A stretch of DNA of 57,593 nucleotides from Paracoccus limosus (GTDB lineage Bacteria; Pseudomonadota; Alphaproteobacteria; Rhodobacterales; Rhodobacteraceae): contig NZ_WMIF01000008.1 in NCBI RefSeq assembly GCF_009711185.1, positions 1 to 57,593 of the forward strand. Reading direction: 5' to 3'. Of the stretch, positions 22,957 through 31,972 are shown in pieces; positions within the stretch are counted from its first letter, which is position 1; the number at the start of each line of letters is the position of its first letter. The position numbers were made by a program, and so were the translations under genes. The notes under the pieces were generated by a model. It did not search any database, had not been told where the DNA came from, and saw only the letters and a program-made list of their open reading frames with translations.

Positions 22957-24186
22957 CTAGCGTCGGCGAATTTCCGCCACGGTTTCGACATGCGGCGACC
23001 AGCGGAACTGGTCGATGATGAAAATCCGCACGATTGCCAGCCCGCCTTCGGCAAGGATCCGCGCATCCCTTGCGAAAGTGACCGGATCGCAGCTGACCCA
23101 GGCCAGCGTTCCCGCCTGCGAGCGGGCGATCTCGCGCGCCTGCGCCTCGGCCCCGGCGCGGGGCGGATCGATCACGATAGCGTGATGGTCCAGCTCGTCG
23201 GGCAGCAGCGGCCGCCGGGCCAAGTCGCGGATTTCAGTGGTGATTCGGCGCAGGCCCATGGCCTTGCGCGCCCCTGCCTGTAGCGCCTCCAGCGGTGCGG
23301 CAAGTCCCTCGACGGCATGGACCTCGGCCGTCTCGGCCAAGGGCAGGGAAAATGTGCCGCAGCCGGCGAACAGGTCCAGCACCCGCGTGGCATCGCCGAC
23401 GATGCCGCGCACGGCCGAAAGCAGCGCCGCCTCGCCCTCGGCTGTGGCCTGCAGAAAGCCGCCGGGCGGCGGCACCACCTGCGCCCGACCCAGCGCCAAA
23501 GCTGGCGGCCGCCGGGTCAGCGATTGCGCATCCGCGCCCGTGCCCCAGCTGAGCCGCGCCAGATCGCCCTGTTCGGCCAGCCCCGCCAGCGTCGAGAATA
23601 GCCCGGCGTCCATCGGCTTGCCGCCGGTCACGGCCACATCCAGCCCTGCCTGGGTTTCGATCACCGCCAGCGACAGTTCGGCCGAACGCGAGGCGCCGGC
23701 GATGACCAGTTCGCGCAGGAACGGCAGCGCGTTCTGGATGCCTGGGCGCAGCACCTGACAATCGGCAATGTCCACGACGATATCCGAGGCGCGGGCATGA
23801 AAGCCCAGCAACGCGCCCTTTTTCGTGCGCCGCCCCGACAGCACCGCCCGCCGGCGCGAGCGCGGCGGCGAGACATGCACCCCGGCGACGGGCGCCTGCA
23901 AGCCCTGCGCCCGCAAGGCCTCGGCCACCACGCCGACCTTCCAGTCGCGCACGAATGCATCCGAGCCATGCATCAGCGTGCAGCCGCCGCAGCTGCGGTA
24001 ATGCGGGCAGGGCGGGCGCACCCGGTCCGCCGAGGGTGTCAGGATGCGCGGGCTGGCGATGCGGCCTTCAACCGCCTCGCCCTCGATCACCTCGCCGGGC
24101 AGGGTCAGCGCGGCCAGCGCCCGCGCCTCGCCGGAAACGGCGACGCCGTCGCCCTTGCGGCCCAGCCGCTCGATCATCCAGTTCAC
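22957..24186 (-). CDS. class I SAM-dependent RNA (uracil-5-)methyltransferase, TrmA/RlmD family
   Basis: 409 residues. A short TRAM-like N terminus, then cysteines for a 4Fe-4S cluster in CPHYRSCGGCTLMH (about residues 60-73) with the fourth in DCQVL (about 143). The methyltransferase domain has VLDLFAGCGTFSLPLAETA, AIVIDPPRAGAEAQ and the catalytic cysteine in AWVSCDPVTFARDA. It methylates uridine in rRNA or tRNA; which site is not decided by sequence alone. Overlaps the ABC exporter stop by four bases. Confidence 0.88.
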   Translation of the reverse strand: MNWMIERLGRKGDGVAVSGEARALAALTLPGEVIEGEAVEGRIASPRILTPSADRVRPPCPHYRSCGGCTLMHGSDAFVRDWKVGVVAEALRAQGLQAPVAGVHVSPPRSRRRAVLSGRRTKKGALLGFHARASDIVVDIADCQVLRPGIQNALPFLRELVIAGASRSAELSLAVIETQAGLDVAVTGGKPMDAGLFSTLAGLAEQGDLARLSWGTGADAQSLTRRPPALALGRAQVVPPPGGFLQATAEGEAALLSAVRGIVGDATRVLDLFAGCGTFSLPLAETAEVHAVEGLAAPLEALQAGARKAMGLRRITTEIRDLARRPLLPDELDHHAIVIDPPRAGAEAQAREIARSQAGTLAWVSCDPVTFARDARILAEGGLAIVRIFIIDQFRWSPHVETVAEIRRR

Positions 24187-26045
24187 TCGGCGGCCTCTGT
24201 CGTCTCGTCAGTGTCGTCGGTGCCAAGAAACCCGCCCGACTGGCGGTTCCAGTAGCGCGCATAGGTGCCGCCGCGGGCCAGCAGCTCGGCATGGCTGCCC
24301 TGTTCGACGATGCGGCCCGCCTCCAGCACGACGATGCGGTCGAGCTGGGCGATGGTGGATAGCCGGTGCGCGATGGCCAGCACCGTCTTGCCCTGCATGG
24401 CGCGGGTCAGCGCGTCCTGCACCTGCGCCTCGACCTCGCTGTCCAGCGCGCTGGTCGCCTCGTCCATGACGAGGATCGGCGCGTCCTTGAGCAGCGCACG
24501 GGCCAGCGCGATGCGCTGGCGCTGGCCGCCCGACAGTTTCACGCCGCGCTCGCCCAGATGCGCCTCATAGCCGCGCCGGCCCATATGGTCTTGCAGCGTC
24601 AGGATGAAATCATGCGCCTCGGCGGCCTTGGCGGCGGCGATGACCTGATCCTCGGTGGCATCGGGGCGGCCATACAGGATGTTGTCGCGCGCCGAGCGGT
24701 TGAACATCGCGGTTTCCTGCGTGACCATGGCGATATTGCGGCGCAGGCTTTCCTGCGTCACCGCGCGCACGTCATGACCGTCGATCCGCACCGCGCCGCT
24801 TTCGACGTCGTAAAGCCGCAAAAGCAGCGACACCATGGTCGACTTGCCTGCCCCCGAGGCGCCGACGATGCCCAGTTTCTCGCCCGGCGCGATATGCAGA
24901 TCCAGATCGTGGATGCCGCCCGCGTCGCGGCCATAGGCGAAATCGACATGGTCAAAGTCGATGCTTCCCTGCGCGCGGCCCATGGCCAGCGCATCGGGCG
25001 CGTCGGTCAAAGCATGGGGCGGAGCCAGCGTCTTCATGCCGTCCTCGACCTCGCCGATGCTGCCCCAGACGCCCATCAGCGCCATGCTGACCCAGCCGGT
25101 CATCTGCGCCAGCCGCATCGAGATCGCACCGGCGGCCGCGATATCGCCCGCCGTCGCCAGCCCCTCGCGCCACAAAAGCAGCGTGCCGCCGATCAGCACC
25201 ACCGGCAGCGCGCCGGCAACAAACATCAGCGAAAAGCGGAACCAGGTGCTGACGCGGCCGAAATCCAGCGCCCGTTCGCGAAAGCCCGCCATAGCGCCCA
25301 GAGCGACGTTTTCCTCGTGCTCGGCATGGGCGAACAGCTTGACGGTCTTGATATTGGTGATCGTGTCGACGACCTGCCCGGTGACCAGTGCCCGGGCCGA
25401 GGCACGGCTGGCCGAGCGCGTGCGGATGCGCGGCAGGAAAAAGCGGATCAGCACGACATAGCTGGCCAGCCAGACCAGCATGGCCACCGCGCCCCAGCCA
25501 TCGACCGAGACCAGAAAGGCCGCCGAGCCAAGGATCGAGGCCAGCGCAAAGGCCACCACGTTGACGAATTCGGTCGCCACATCGGTTACGGCACGGGCGG
25601 TCTGGGTCTGCTTCTGCGCGATGCGCCCGGCGAAATCATTGTCGAAAAAGGTGACGGAATGGCCCATGGTCCAGCGGTGCAGCCGCGACAGCACCAGCGG
25701 GAACAGGTTCGGGCCGATGATCACCGACGAGCTGGCGGTGGACAGGCCAAAGATCGCCGGCCGCACCACAAGGAAAAAGATCACGAAACCGGCGATCAGC
25801 GCGCCCTTGTCGGCGATCAGCGTCTGCGGCGTCGTGCTGACCACGGCGTCGATGACCCAGCCCAGCAGCACGGCCGAGACGATATCGGCAATGCCGCTGA
25901 GCGCCGAGGCCAGCGCCGCCAGCCCCAGACCCGGCCATGCCCCCGACAGGCACCAGCGGAAAAAGGCCAGCAGGCTGCGCGGTGGCGGCCCTTCGGCGGG
26001 GCGAAAGGCGTCGATCAGGCGGGACAGGCGGTCATGCATCGTCAT
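24183..26045 (-). CDS. ABC transporter ATP-binding/permease (exporter half-transporter)
   Basis: 620 residues. Six membrane segments in the N-terminal 320 residues, then a nucleotide-binding domain: Walker A GASGAGKST, Q-loop in MVTQETAMFNRSARDN, signature LSGGQRQRIALARALLK, Walker B ILVMDEATSALD, H-loop AIAHRLSTI. It resembles MsbA/multidrug or lipid exporters and works as a homodimer. The substrate cannot be told. It overlaps the CCA-enzyme gene by 14 bases, forming one long minus-strand run from the NUDIX gene to the methyltransferase. Confidence 0.9.
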   Translation of the reverse strand: MTMHDRLSRLIDAFRPAEGPPPRSLLAFFRWCLSGAWPGLGLAALASALSGIADIVSAVLLGWVIDAVVSTTPQTLIADKGALIAGFVIFFLVVRPAIFGLSTASSSVIIGPNLFPLVLSRLHRWTMGHSVTFFDNDFAGRIAQKQTQTARAVTDVATEFVNVVAFALASILGSAAFLVSVDGWGAVAMLVWLASYVVLIRFFLPRIRTRSASRASARALVTGQVVDTITNIKTVKLFAHAEHEENVALGAMAGFRERALDFGRVSTWFRFSLMFVAGALPVVLIGGTLLLWREGLATAGDIAAAGAISMRLAQMTGWVSMALMGVWGSIGEVEDGMKTLAPPHALTDAPDALAMGRAQGSIDFDHVDFAYGRDAGGIHDLDLHIAPGEKLGIVGASGAGKSTMVSLLLRLYDVESGAVRIDGHDVRAVTQESLRRNIAMVTQETAMFNRSARDNILYGRPDATEDQVIAAAKAAEAHDFILTLQDHMGRRGYEAHLGERGVKLSGGQRQRIALARALLKDAPILVMDEATSALDSEVEAQVQDALTRAMQGKTVLAIAHRLSTIAQLDRIVVLEAGRIVEQGSHAELLARGGTYARYWNRQSGGFLGTDDTDETTEAAE

Positions 26046-27270
26046 GGATATCCGGGTGACCCTGCGCGCGCAGGGCGATCTGGCGCAGATCCTGCGCGTT
26101 CAGGCAGAAATCGCTGTCGACAAAGGCGGTCTCGGCGCGTTTCAGCGCCTGACCCAGCGCCGGGCCGGCCAGTTCGGGCAGGTCGCGCGCCGCGATCGGC
26201 AGTTGGGCGGCGGCGCCGCGCGCCAGCGCGTGGCACCAGCCAAAGGGCGGCGCAATGCCGCGCGCGGCGCGGATCAGCACCGATTGCGCGGCGGTGATGC
26301 GGCCAAAGCGATAGGCGGCGGCGGGGCCGGACAGGTCCAGCGCCAGGGCGATCTGGTGCTGTTCGCGCGCCTCGTCACGCGACAGGCGCAGCGCCCCGGC
26401 GGCGTCATGGGCCGCCAGCAGCGCCAGCCGGCGCGGCCAGACCGGCAGCGCGCCGGTGCCGAAATCGCGCTCGGCCTCGATCAGCTCGGGCAGGTCGCCC
26501 GGATCGGCGCCGGGCAGGACCAGCGACAGCACGCCCGCCTCGGCCATCAGCGCCACCGCCTGCGCCGGATCGGGCGCGGCCAGCAGCTTGCGCATCTCAT
26601 GCCCGATCCGCTCGCGCGAGATCTGCGCCAGCCCGTGGCGCAGCTCGGCGCAGGCGGCCAGCGCCTGCAGATCGGCGCCGCGGCCATACCATGCCAGAAA
26701 GCGGTAAAAGCGCAGGATGCGCAGGTAATCCTCGGTGATCCTTTCGCGGGCATCGCCGACGAAGCGCAGCCGGCGCGCCGCAAGGTCGGGCAAGCCGCCG
26801 ACCGGGTCCAGCACCCGGCCCGAGGCATCGGCATAAAGCGCGTTCATGGTGAAATCGCGGCGGCGGGCGTCCTCGGCGATGTTGTCGGAAAAGGCCACGC
26901 TGGCGCGGCGGCCGTCGGTTTCGACATCGCGGCGAAAGGTGGTGACCTCATAGCCCGCGCCCTCGGCGACGACGGTGATCGTGCCGTGATCGATCCCGGT
27001 CGGCACGGCGCGCAGGCCGGCGGCCGTGGCCAGTCGCATGGTTTCATCGGGCGGGGCCGAGGTGGCGATGTCGATATCAGCCACCGGCTCGCCCAGAAGC
27101 GCGTTGCGCACCGCGCCCCCGACGACCAGCGCCTGATGTCCGGCCCCGGTCAGCACCGCCAGCACCCGGCCAAGCGCCGGGCTGTCGAGAAAGCCGCCCG
27201 AGATCCGGGCCGGCACCGCGCCGGTTGCCGGGGCGTCGAAGCGGGTGGCGGGATTGGCGGGCGGCGTCAT
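26032..27270 (-). CDS. CCA tRNA nucleotidyltransferase / poly(A) polymerase family protein
   Basis: 412 residues. The class II nucleotidyltransferase head shows LVVGGAVRNALLGEPVADID with the catalytic DID, then ITVVAEGAGYEVTTFRRDVE, RRDFTMNALYAD and GRVLDPVGGLPDLAARRLRF, followed by RITEDYLRILRFYRF. This order is standard for CCA-adding enzymes of alphaproteobacteria, which repair the tRNA 3' end. The start at 27270 overlaps the NUDIX stop (ATGA). Confidence 0.9.
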   Translation of the reverse strand: MTPPANPATRFDAPATGAVPARISGGFLDSPALGRVLAVLTGAGHQALVVGGAVRNALLGEPVADIDIATSAPPDETMRLATAAGLRAVPTGIDHGTITVVAEGAGYEVTTFRRDVETDGRRASVAFSDNIAEDARRRDFTMNALYADASGRVLDPVGGLPDLAARRLRFVGDARERITEDYLRILRFYRFLAWYGRGADLQALAACAELRHGLAQISRERIGHEMRKLLAAPDPAQAVALMAEAGVLSLVLPGADPGDLPELIEAERDFGTGALPVWPRRLALLAAHDAAGALRLSRDEAREQHQIALALDLSGPAAAYRFGRITAAQSVLIRAARGIAPPFGWCHALARGAAAQLPIAARDLPELAGPALGQALKRAETAFVDSDFCLNAQDLRQIALRAQGHPDIHDDA

Positions 27271-27866
27271 GCGTTCAGGCGCAGCGCCAGCGCGTGCAGC
27301 ACGCGCGCGGTCGCCCCCCAGATGTAATAGGGCCCCCATGGCGCGACGTAATAGGACCGCCAGGTGCCGCGCCAGCGCCGGCGCTCGATGCGGTAGCTGG
27401 CCGGGTCGGCGACATGGGCAAAGGGCACGCGGAACACCTCTTCGACCTCGCCCGCCTCGGTGACCGGGGTGAATTCGCCCCGGATCAGGCCCAGAACCGG
27501 GGTCATGGCGTAATTGGTCACGGTGCGATGCGCGGGCAGCGTGCCCAGAACCTCGACTTGCGCCGGGTCCAGCCCGACCTCCTCGCGGGCCTCGCGCAGG
27601 GCGGCGGCCACGGTATCGGCATCGGTCGGATCGACCTTGCCACCGGGCAGGGCGATCTGGCCGGGATGGTTGCGCAGGCTGGAGGCACGCTTGGTCAGCA
27701 CCAGCCGCCCGGCGCTGTCAAAGGCTGCCAGCACCCCGGCAGGGCGCAGCTCGGCCGCGCCGGGGGCAAGATCGTCAAGATCGTAATCCGAGGAATCGGC
27801 CGCCGACGGCACCGACAGCGCCGCCAGCAGCCGGTCGCGCAGCAGGGATTGCGGTGCCGTCAGCAT
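27267..27866 (-). CDS. NUDIX hydrolase, CoA pyrophosphatase type
   Basis: 199 residues. The Nudix box is GGKVDPTDADTVAAALREAR with EEVGL following. Upstream, KRASSLRNHPGQIALPGG is the extended signature of NudL-type CoA pyrophosphatases, which split CoA or its derivatives to phosphopantetheine and 3',5'-ADP. ATG 27866 is chosen because the frame further upstream overlaps the hslO end without family similarity. Four bases separate it from the hslO stop; coupled to the CCA-enzyme gene. Confidence 0.9.
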   Translation of the reverse strand: MLTAPQSLLRDRLLAALSVPSAADSSDYDLDDLAPGAAELRPAGVLAAFDSAGRLVLTKRASSLRNHPGQIALPGGKVDPTDADTVAAALREAREEVGLDPAQVEVLGTLPAHRTVTNYAMTPVLGLIRGEFTPVTEAGEVEEVFRVPFAHVADPASYRIERRRWRGTWRSYYVAPWGPYYIWGATARVLHALALRLNA

Positions 27867-27870
27867 GTCG

Positions 27871-28911
27871 TCACCCGGCCGCGCGGGTTTCGGCGGCGCT
27901 GCCAGCCCCGGTCTTGGGCGGCAGCGGCTGGCCGTGTTCGTCCACGCTGGCCTCGAAGCCAAGGCTGCGCGGATCGAATTCGTAATGCGCGCCGCAGAAC
28001 TGGCAATCGGCGGTGACGCGGCCGGCGGCGGTCGTCATGTGGACGATGTCCTTTTGCGAATAGATCGACAGCGTGCCGCGCACCTTGTCGGCGCTGCACG
28101 AGCAGCCGAATTCCAGCCGCTGGCGGTCAAAGGCGGCGGGTTCCTCTTCGTGGAATAGCCGGAACACCAGATTGGGCAGCGGCAGCGCCGGATCGACCAG
28201 CTCCATCGGCTCGACCGTGGCCATCAGCATGGTGGCGCGGGTCCAGTCCTCGGATTCGGCGCCTTGCAGGATGTCCGCGGTTTCCAGTTCGGCGCCGCCC
28301 TCGGTCTGGACATGGGGCTGGGCGGGCAGGGTCTGGATCATGATGCCGCCGGCGCGCCAGTGCTCGCCCGGCTGGCCGGGCAGGCGCGACTGGCCCACCG
28401 TCAGCTCGAACTGGGTCGGCAGCTGTTCGGATTGCTCGAAATAGGCCTGCGCGCAGGCCGCCAGCGAGCCGCCCGCCAGAGGCGTCAGGCCCTGATAGGG
28501 GGTCGTGCCCTCGCCCTGATCAATCAGCACGGCGAAATAGCCCTGACCGATCTGGTCAAAGGCGGGTTGATCGGCGCTGAGCCGTTCGGGGTCAAAGCTG
28601 GCCCAGGCCCGGATGCGGGCCGGCGCGCCCTCGGTTTCCGGGGCGTAGTAATCGGTGGCGATGGTGCGGATCGGGCCGCTGCCGCGCACCTGCAGCGAGA
28701 GCTTCCAGCGCAGCTTGATGGTCGGGCCGATCAGGGCGACCAGCGTCACCAGTTCGGCCACCATGGCGCTGACCGCGACCGGGTAGTCGTGCCGCGACAG
28801 GATATGTTCCAGGACCGGGCCGGTGCGGGCGACGCGGCCGCGCACGCCCGAGCGTTCGAGCTGGAACGGCAGCACGCTGTCGTCCCAGGAAATGTCCTTT
28901 GTCTGAGCCAT
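27871..28911 (-). CDS. hslO: Hsp33 redox-regulated chaperone
   Basis: 346 residues starting MAQTKDISWDDSVLPFQLER. The N-terminal chaperone fold includes VSAMVAELVTLVALIGPTIK and RWKLSLQVRGSGP. The C-terminal redox switch has the four zinc cysteines as C-x-C in EFGCSCSADKV and C-x-x-C in DCQFCGAHYEF. Oxidation of these releases zinc and activates the chaperone. The ATG at 28911 follows an AGGATCCCTC leader; the frame upstream of it is not conserved. Confidence 0.95.
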   Translation of the reverse strand: MAQTKDISWDDSVLPFQLERSGVRGRVARTGPVLEHILSRHDYPVAVSAMVAELVTLVALIGPTIKLRWKLSLQVRGSGPIRTIATDYYAPETEGAPARIRAWASFDPERLSADQPAFDQIGQGYFAVLIDQGEGTTPYQGLTPLAGGSLAACAQAYFEQSEQLPTQFELTVGQSRLPGQPGEHWRAGGIMIQTLPAQPHVQTEGGAELETADILQGAESEDWTRATMLMATVEPMELVDPALPLPNLVFRLFHEEEPAAFDRQRLEFGCSCSADKVRGTLSIYSQKDIVHMTTAAGRVTADCQFCGAHYEFDPRSLGFEASVDEHGQPLPPKTGAGSAAETRAAG

Positions 28912-29023
28912 GAGGGATCCTTTGGATTGGGGGGCGGCGGCCACGGGGGGCGCGCTTTGCATTCCAATATAGGCCATTGTGCGCAAAGCCCAAGGGGCGG
29001 CGCCCGGTGGCTGTGCCGGCAAT

Positions 29024-29044
29024 GGGTATTTGAAAAATGGTGAA
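29024..29044 (+). repeat. short intergenic repeat, copy 1
   Basis: GGGTATTTGAAAAATGG followed by TGAA; 19 of 21 bases agree with 52807-52827. On the minus strand it sits between the cbbR stop and hslO, as the other copy sits just after the cobA stop. Confidence 0.65.
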
Positions 29045-29068
29045 TGGGCGCGGGCGGGTGCGGGCCGG

Positions 29069-29992
29069 TCAGAGCTGCGGCAGGAAGGCGCCGTTCAGCG
29101 CGCTGATATGGTCGTGGACGCGCTGGCCGGCGGGCGAGAGGGCCATGTCCTCGCGCCGCAGCATGAACCAGCTGCGCTGGATCGGCAGGCCGATGGCGCG
29201 GATCGTCACCAGCCGGCCCGAACGCAGTTCCTCGGTCACGGTATGGAGCGAAATGAAGGCGATGCCGAGCCCGGCGATCACCGCCTGCTTGATGGTTTCG
29301 TTCGTGCCCATTTCGACCATGCGCCAGGGCGTGCCTTCGCCGATGCGGTCCAGAAACCGGGTCATCAGGATGCGGGTGCCCGAGCCGGGTTCGCGCGCGA
29401 GGAAGGTTTCGGCCAGGAGATCCTGCGGCATGGCCGGGTCGGCCTCGGCCAGCGGGTGGCCGGGGCGCGCGATCAGCACATGCGGGTGCGGGCCGACGGG
29501 TTCGGCCACCACCGCCGGGCTGCGGGGCGGCCGGCCCATGATCGCGAGGTCGAGCGCGCGCGAGGCCAGCCATTGGATCACCGCGTCGCGGTTGCCGATG
29601 CGCAGCGTGACCTCGACCTCGGGCAGGGCCTGACGCAGATCGGCGACCAGCTGGGGGGCGAAATATTTCCCGGTCGAGACCACGCCCAGCGAGACATTGC
29701 CGGTATGGCCGCTTTGCAGCGCCGCGACCCGCCGCGCGCAGGATTCGAGTGCGACCGCGATCTGGGCCTCGGCCGCGAGCACGGCGCGGCCCTCATCCGT
29801 TGCGACGAAGGCGCCGTGTTCACCCCGGATCACCAGAGGCGCGGCCAGCAGGTCTTCGAGCGTGCGCAGCTGGCCATGCACCGCTGGCGGGCTGAGGCCA
29901 AGGTCGGCCGCCGCTGCGGTCAGCGAGCCGGCCTCGACCACGGCGCGCAGGCTGCGCAGCTGGCGCAGGGTGATGGCATCGATGCGCGACAT
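29069..29992 (-). CDS. cbbR: LysR-type regulator of the cbb operon
   Basis: 307 residues. N-terminal HTH: LRQLRSLRAVVEAGSLTAAA, ADLGLSPPAVHGQLRTLEDL. The effector domain spans about residues 95-300 (GNVSLGVVSTGKYFAPQLVA at its start). CbbR proteins activate Calvin-cycle genes in response to metabolites such as RuBP or NADPH. It is divergent from cbbF with 91 bases between, the standard arrangement, with a TNA-N7-TNA site inside. Confidence 0.93.
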   Translation of the reverse strand: MSRIDAITLRQLRSLRAVVEAGSLTAAAADLGLSPPAVHGQLRTLEDLLAAPLVIRGEHGAFVATDEGRAVLAAEAQIAVALESCARRVAALQSGHTGNVSLGVVSTGKYFAPQLVADLRQALPEVEVTLRIGNRDAVIQWLASRALDLAIMGRPPRSPAVVAEPVGPHPHVLIARPGHPLAEADPAMPQDLLAETFLAREPGSGTRILMTRFLDRIGEGTPWRMVEMGTNETIKQAVIAGLGIAFISLHTVTEELRSGRLVTIRAIGLPIQRSWFMLRREDMALSPAGQRVHDHISALNGAFLPQL

Positions 29993-30023
29993 TCGGAAAA
30001 CCTGAATCTTGCTTCTGTTTTAT

Positions 30024-30036
30024 TAAATGTTCCTGA
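30024..30036. promoter_or_regulatory. CbbR-type operator TNA-N7-TNA in the cbbR-cbbF intergenic region
   Basis: Plus strand TAA-ATGTTCC-TGA (minus TCA-N7-TTA) fits the TNA-N7-TNA consensus known for CbbR sites. The surroundings are AT-rich, as expected of a promoter. The cbbF start lies 48 bases downstream. Confidence 0.6.
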
Positions 30037-30083
30037 AGGCGGGCCTCTGTCAACAAGGAACAGGGAAGCAAGGGAGGGGCGCG

Positions 30084-31076
30084 ATGACCGCCGAGACAAT
30101 CGACACCGGACGGATCCCGGCCGAGCTGCGCCCGCTGATGCAGGCGCTGGCCGGCGCGGGGGGCGCGCTGGAACGGATCATTCGCAGCGGCAGCGGCGAG
30201 CTGGGCGCCGCGGTCGGCACCAATGCCGGTGGCGACGGGCAAAAGGCGCTGGACGTGATGGCGGACGATCTGTTTCGCGATGCGCTGGCCGGGGCCGGGG
30301 TGCGCTGGTTTGCCAGCGAAGAACAGGACGACGCCATCGAGCTGGACCCGCAGGGGCGGCTGGCCGTCGCCATCGACCCGCTGGACGGCTCGTCCAACAT
30401 TGACACCAATGTCTCGATCGGCACGATCTTTGCCGTCTTTCCCGCCGAGGCCAGCGCCGAGGCCAGCTTTCTGCGCCCGGTGCGCCAGCAGATCTGCGGC
30501 GGCTACATCATCTATGGTCCGCGCTGCGCGATGGTGGTGACCTTTGGCGATGGCGTGCAGCAATACGCCCTGGCCGCCGACGGGGTCTTTCGTCTGGTCG
30601 AAAGCCGGATGGTGCTGCCCGACTGTTCCTTCGAATTCGCGATCAATGCCTCGAATTACCGGCATTGGTCGCGGCCGATCCGGGCCTATATCGACGATTG
30701 TCTGGCCGGCATCGAAGGCCCGCGCGAGGCGAATTTCAACATGCGCTGGATCGCCAGTCTGGTGGCCGAAGCGCATCGCATCCTGACGCGGGGCGGCATC
30801 TTTCTGTATCCCGCCGATGCCCGCAAGGGCTATGAAAAGGGCCGGTTGCGCCTGCTTTACGAGGCGGCACCCATCGCCTTTCTGATCGAGCAGGCCGGCG
30901 GCGGCGCCAGCGACGCCAGCGAGGCCATTCTGGACCAGCGCATCACCAGCCTGCACCAGCGCACGCCGCTTGTCTTTGGCTCGGCCGAGAAGGTGGCCCG
31001 CGTCTCGGCCTATCACGACCTGCCCGAAACCGAGATTTCCGCCCTGTTCGGCCATCGCGGCCTGTTCCGCGCCTGA
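30084..31076 (+). CDS. cbbF: fructose-1,6-/sedoheptulose-1,7-bisphosphatase
   Basis: 330 residues of the class I FBPase family. The metal site [20 protein letters not shown] is intact, as is the FASEEQDD acidic segment before it. Substrate-binding ends: [20 protein letters not shown]. It dephosphorylates FBP and SBP in the Calvin cycle. A GGGAGGGG ribosome-binding site supports ATG 30084; the open frame before it has no support. First gene of the cbb operon, ten bases before cbbP. Confidence 0.96.
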   Translation: MTAETIDTGRIPAELRPLMQALAGAGGALERIIRSGSGELGAAVGTNAGGDGQKALDVMADDLFRDALAGAGVRWFASEEQDDAIELDPQGRLAVAIDPLDGSSNIDTNVSIGTIFAVFPAEASAEASFLRPVRQQICGGYIIYGPRCAMVVTFGDGVQQYALAADGVFRLVESRMVLPDCSFEFAINASNYRHWSRPIRAYIDDCLAGIEGPREANFNMRWIASLVAEAHRILTRGGIFLYPADARKGYEKGRLRLLYEAAPIAFLIEQAGGGASDASEAILDQRITSLHQRTPLVFGSAEKVARVSAYHDLPETEISALFGHRGLFRA

Positions 31077-31086
31077 GGACAAGACC

Positions 31087-31959
31087 ATGAGCAAGAAACA
31101 CCCGATCATCTCTGTCACCGGCTCGTCTGGCGCGGGCACCACGACGATCAAGAACACCTTCGACCAGATCTTTCGCCGCGAGGGCATCAAGGCGGTCTCG
31201 ATCGAGGGCGATGCCTTTCACCGCTTCGACCGCGCCGCGATGAAGGCCGAGCTGGCGCGCCGCACCGAGGCGGGCGACCATACCTTCAGCCATTTCAGCC
31301 TTGAGGCCAATGAGCTGAAGAAGCTGGAAGAGGTGATGCGCGCCTATGGCGAGACCGGCTCGGGCCAGACGCGGCACTATGTCCATGACGACCGCGAGGC
31401 CGAGAAATACGGCACGCCGCCGGGCACGTTCAGCGCATGGGCGCCCTTTGAGGACGGATCGGACCTGCTGTTCTATGAGGGCCTGCATGGTGCCGTCAAA
31501 ACCGACGCCATCGACGTGGCCGGGCAGTCGGATCTGAAGATCGGCGTTGTGCCGGTGATCAATCTGGAATGGATCCAGAAGATCCACCGCGACAAGGCCA
31601 GCCGGGGCTATTCGACCGAGGCGGTGACCGATGTGATCCTGCGCCGGATGCATGCCTATGTGCATGTGATCTGCCCGCAATTCACCCAGACCGACATCAA
31701 CTTCCAGCGCGTGCCGGTGGTCGACACCTCGAACCCGTTCATTACCCGCTGGATCCCGACGCTGGACGAAAGCCTGATCGTCATCCGCTTCAAGAACCCG
31801 CGCGGCATCGATTTTCCCTATCTGACCAACATGATCCAGGGCTCGTGGATGAGCCGGCCGAATTCCATCGTCATCCCGGGTCCCAAGATGGACCTGGCGA
31901 TGCAGCTGATCCTGACGCCGATCATCCTGCGGATGGTCAGTGAATCAAAACGCGCCTGA
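31087..31959 (+). CDS. cbbP: phosphoribulokinase
   Basis: 290 residues, bacterial-type PRK. P-loop at the start: [20 protein letters not shown]. Further marks are [20 protein letters not shown], the [12 protein letters not shown] catalytic/Walker B region, and [20 protein letters not shown]. It makes ribulose-1,5-bisphosphate from Ru5P and ATP and is usually activated by NADH. Position 2 in the operon. Confidence 0.97.
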   Translation: MSKKHPIISVTGSSGAGTTTIKNTFDQIFRREGIKAVSIEGDAFHRFDRAAMKAELARRTEAGDHTFSHFSLEANELKKLEEVMRAYGETGSGQTRHYVHDDREAEKYGTPPGTFSAWAPFEDGSDLLFYEGLHGAVKTDAIDVAGQSDLKIGVVPVINLEWIQKIHRDKASRGYSTEAVTDVILRRMHAYVHVICPQFTQTDINFQRVPVVDTSNPFITRWIPTLDESLIVIRFKNPRGIDFPYLTNMIQGSWMSRPNSIVIPGPKMDLAMQLILTPIILRMVSESKRA

Positions 31960-31972
31960 GGGGGGCAGCGCC

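Noticed and set aside
24366..27327. Two overlapping open frames of over 600 residues on the plus strand
   Set aside because: They lie antisense to the ABC exporter and CCA-enzyme genes, both fully recognisable, and have no start signals or known domains.
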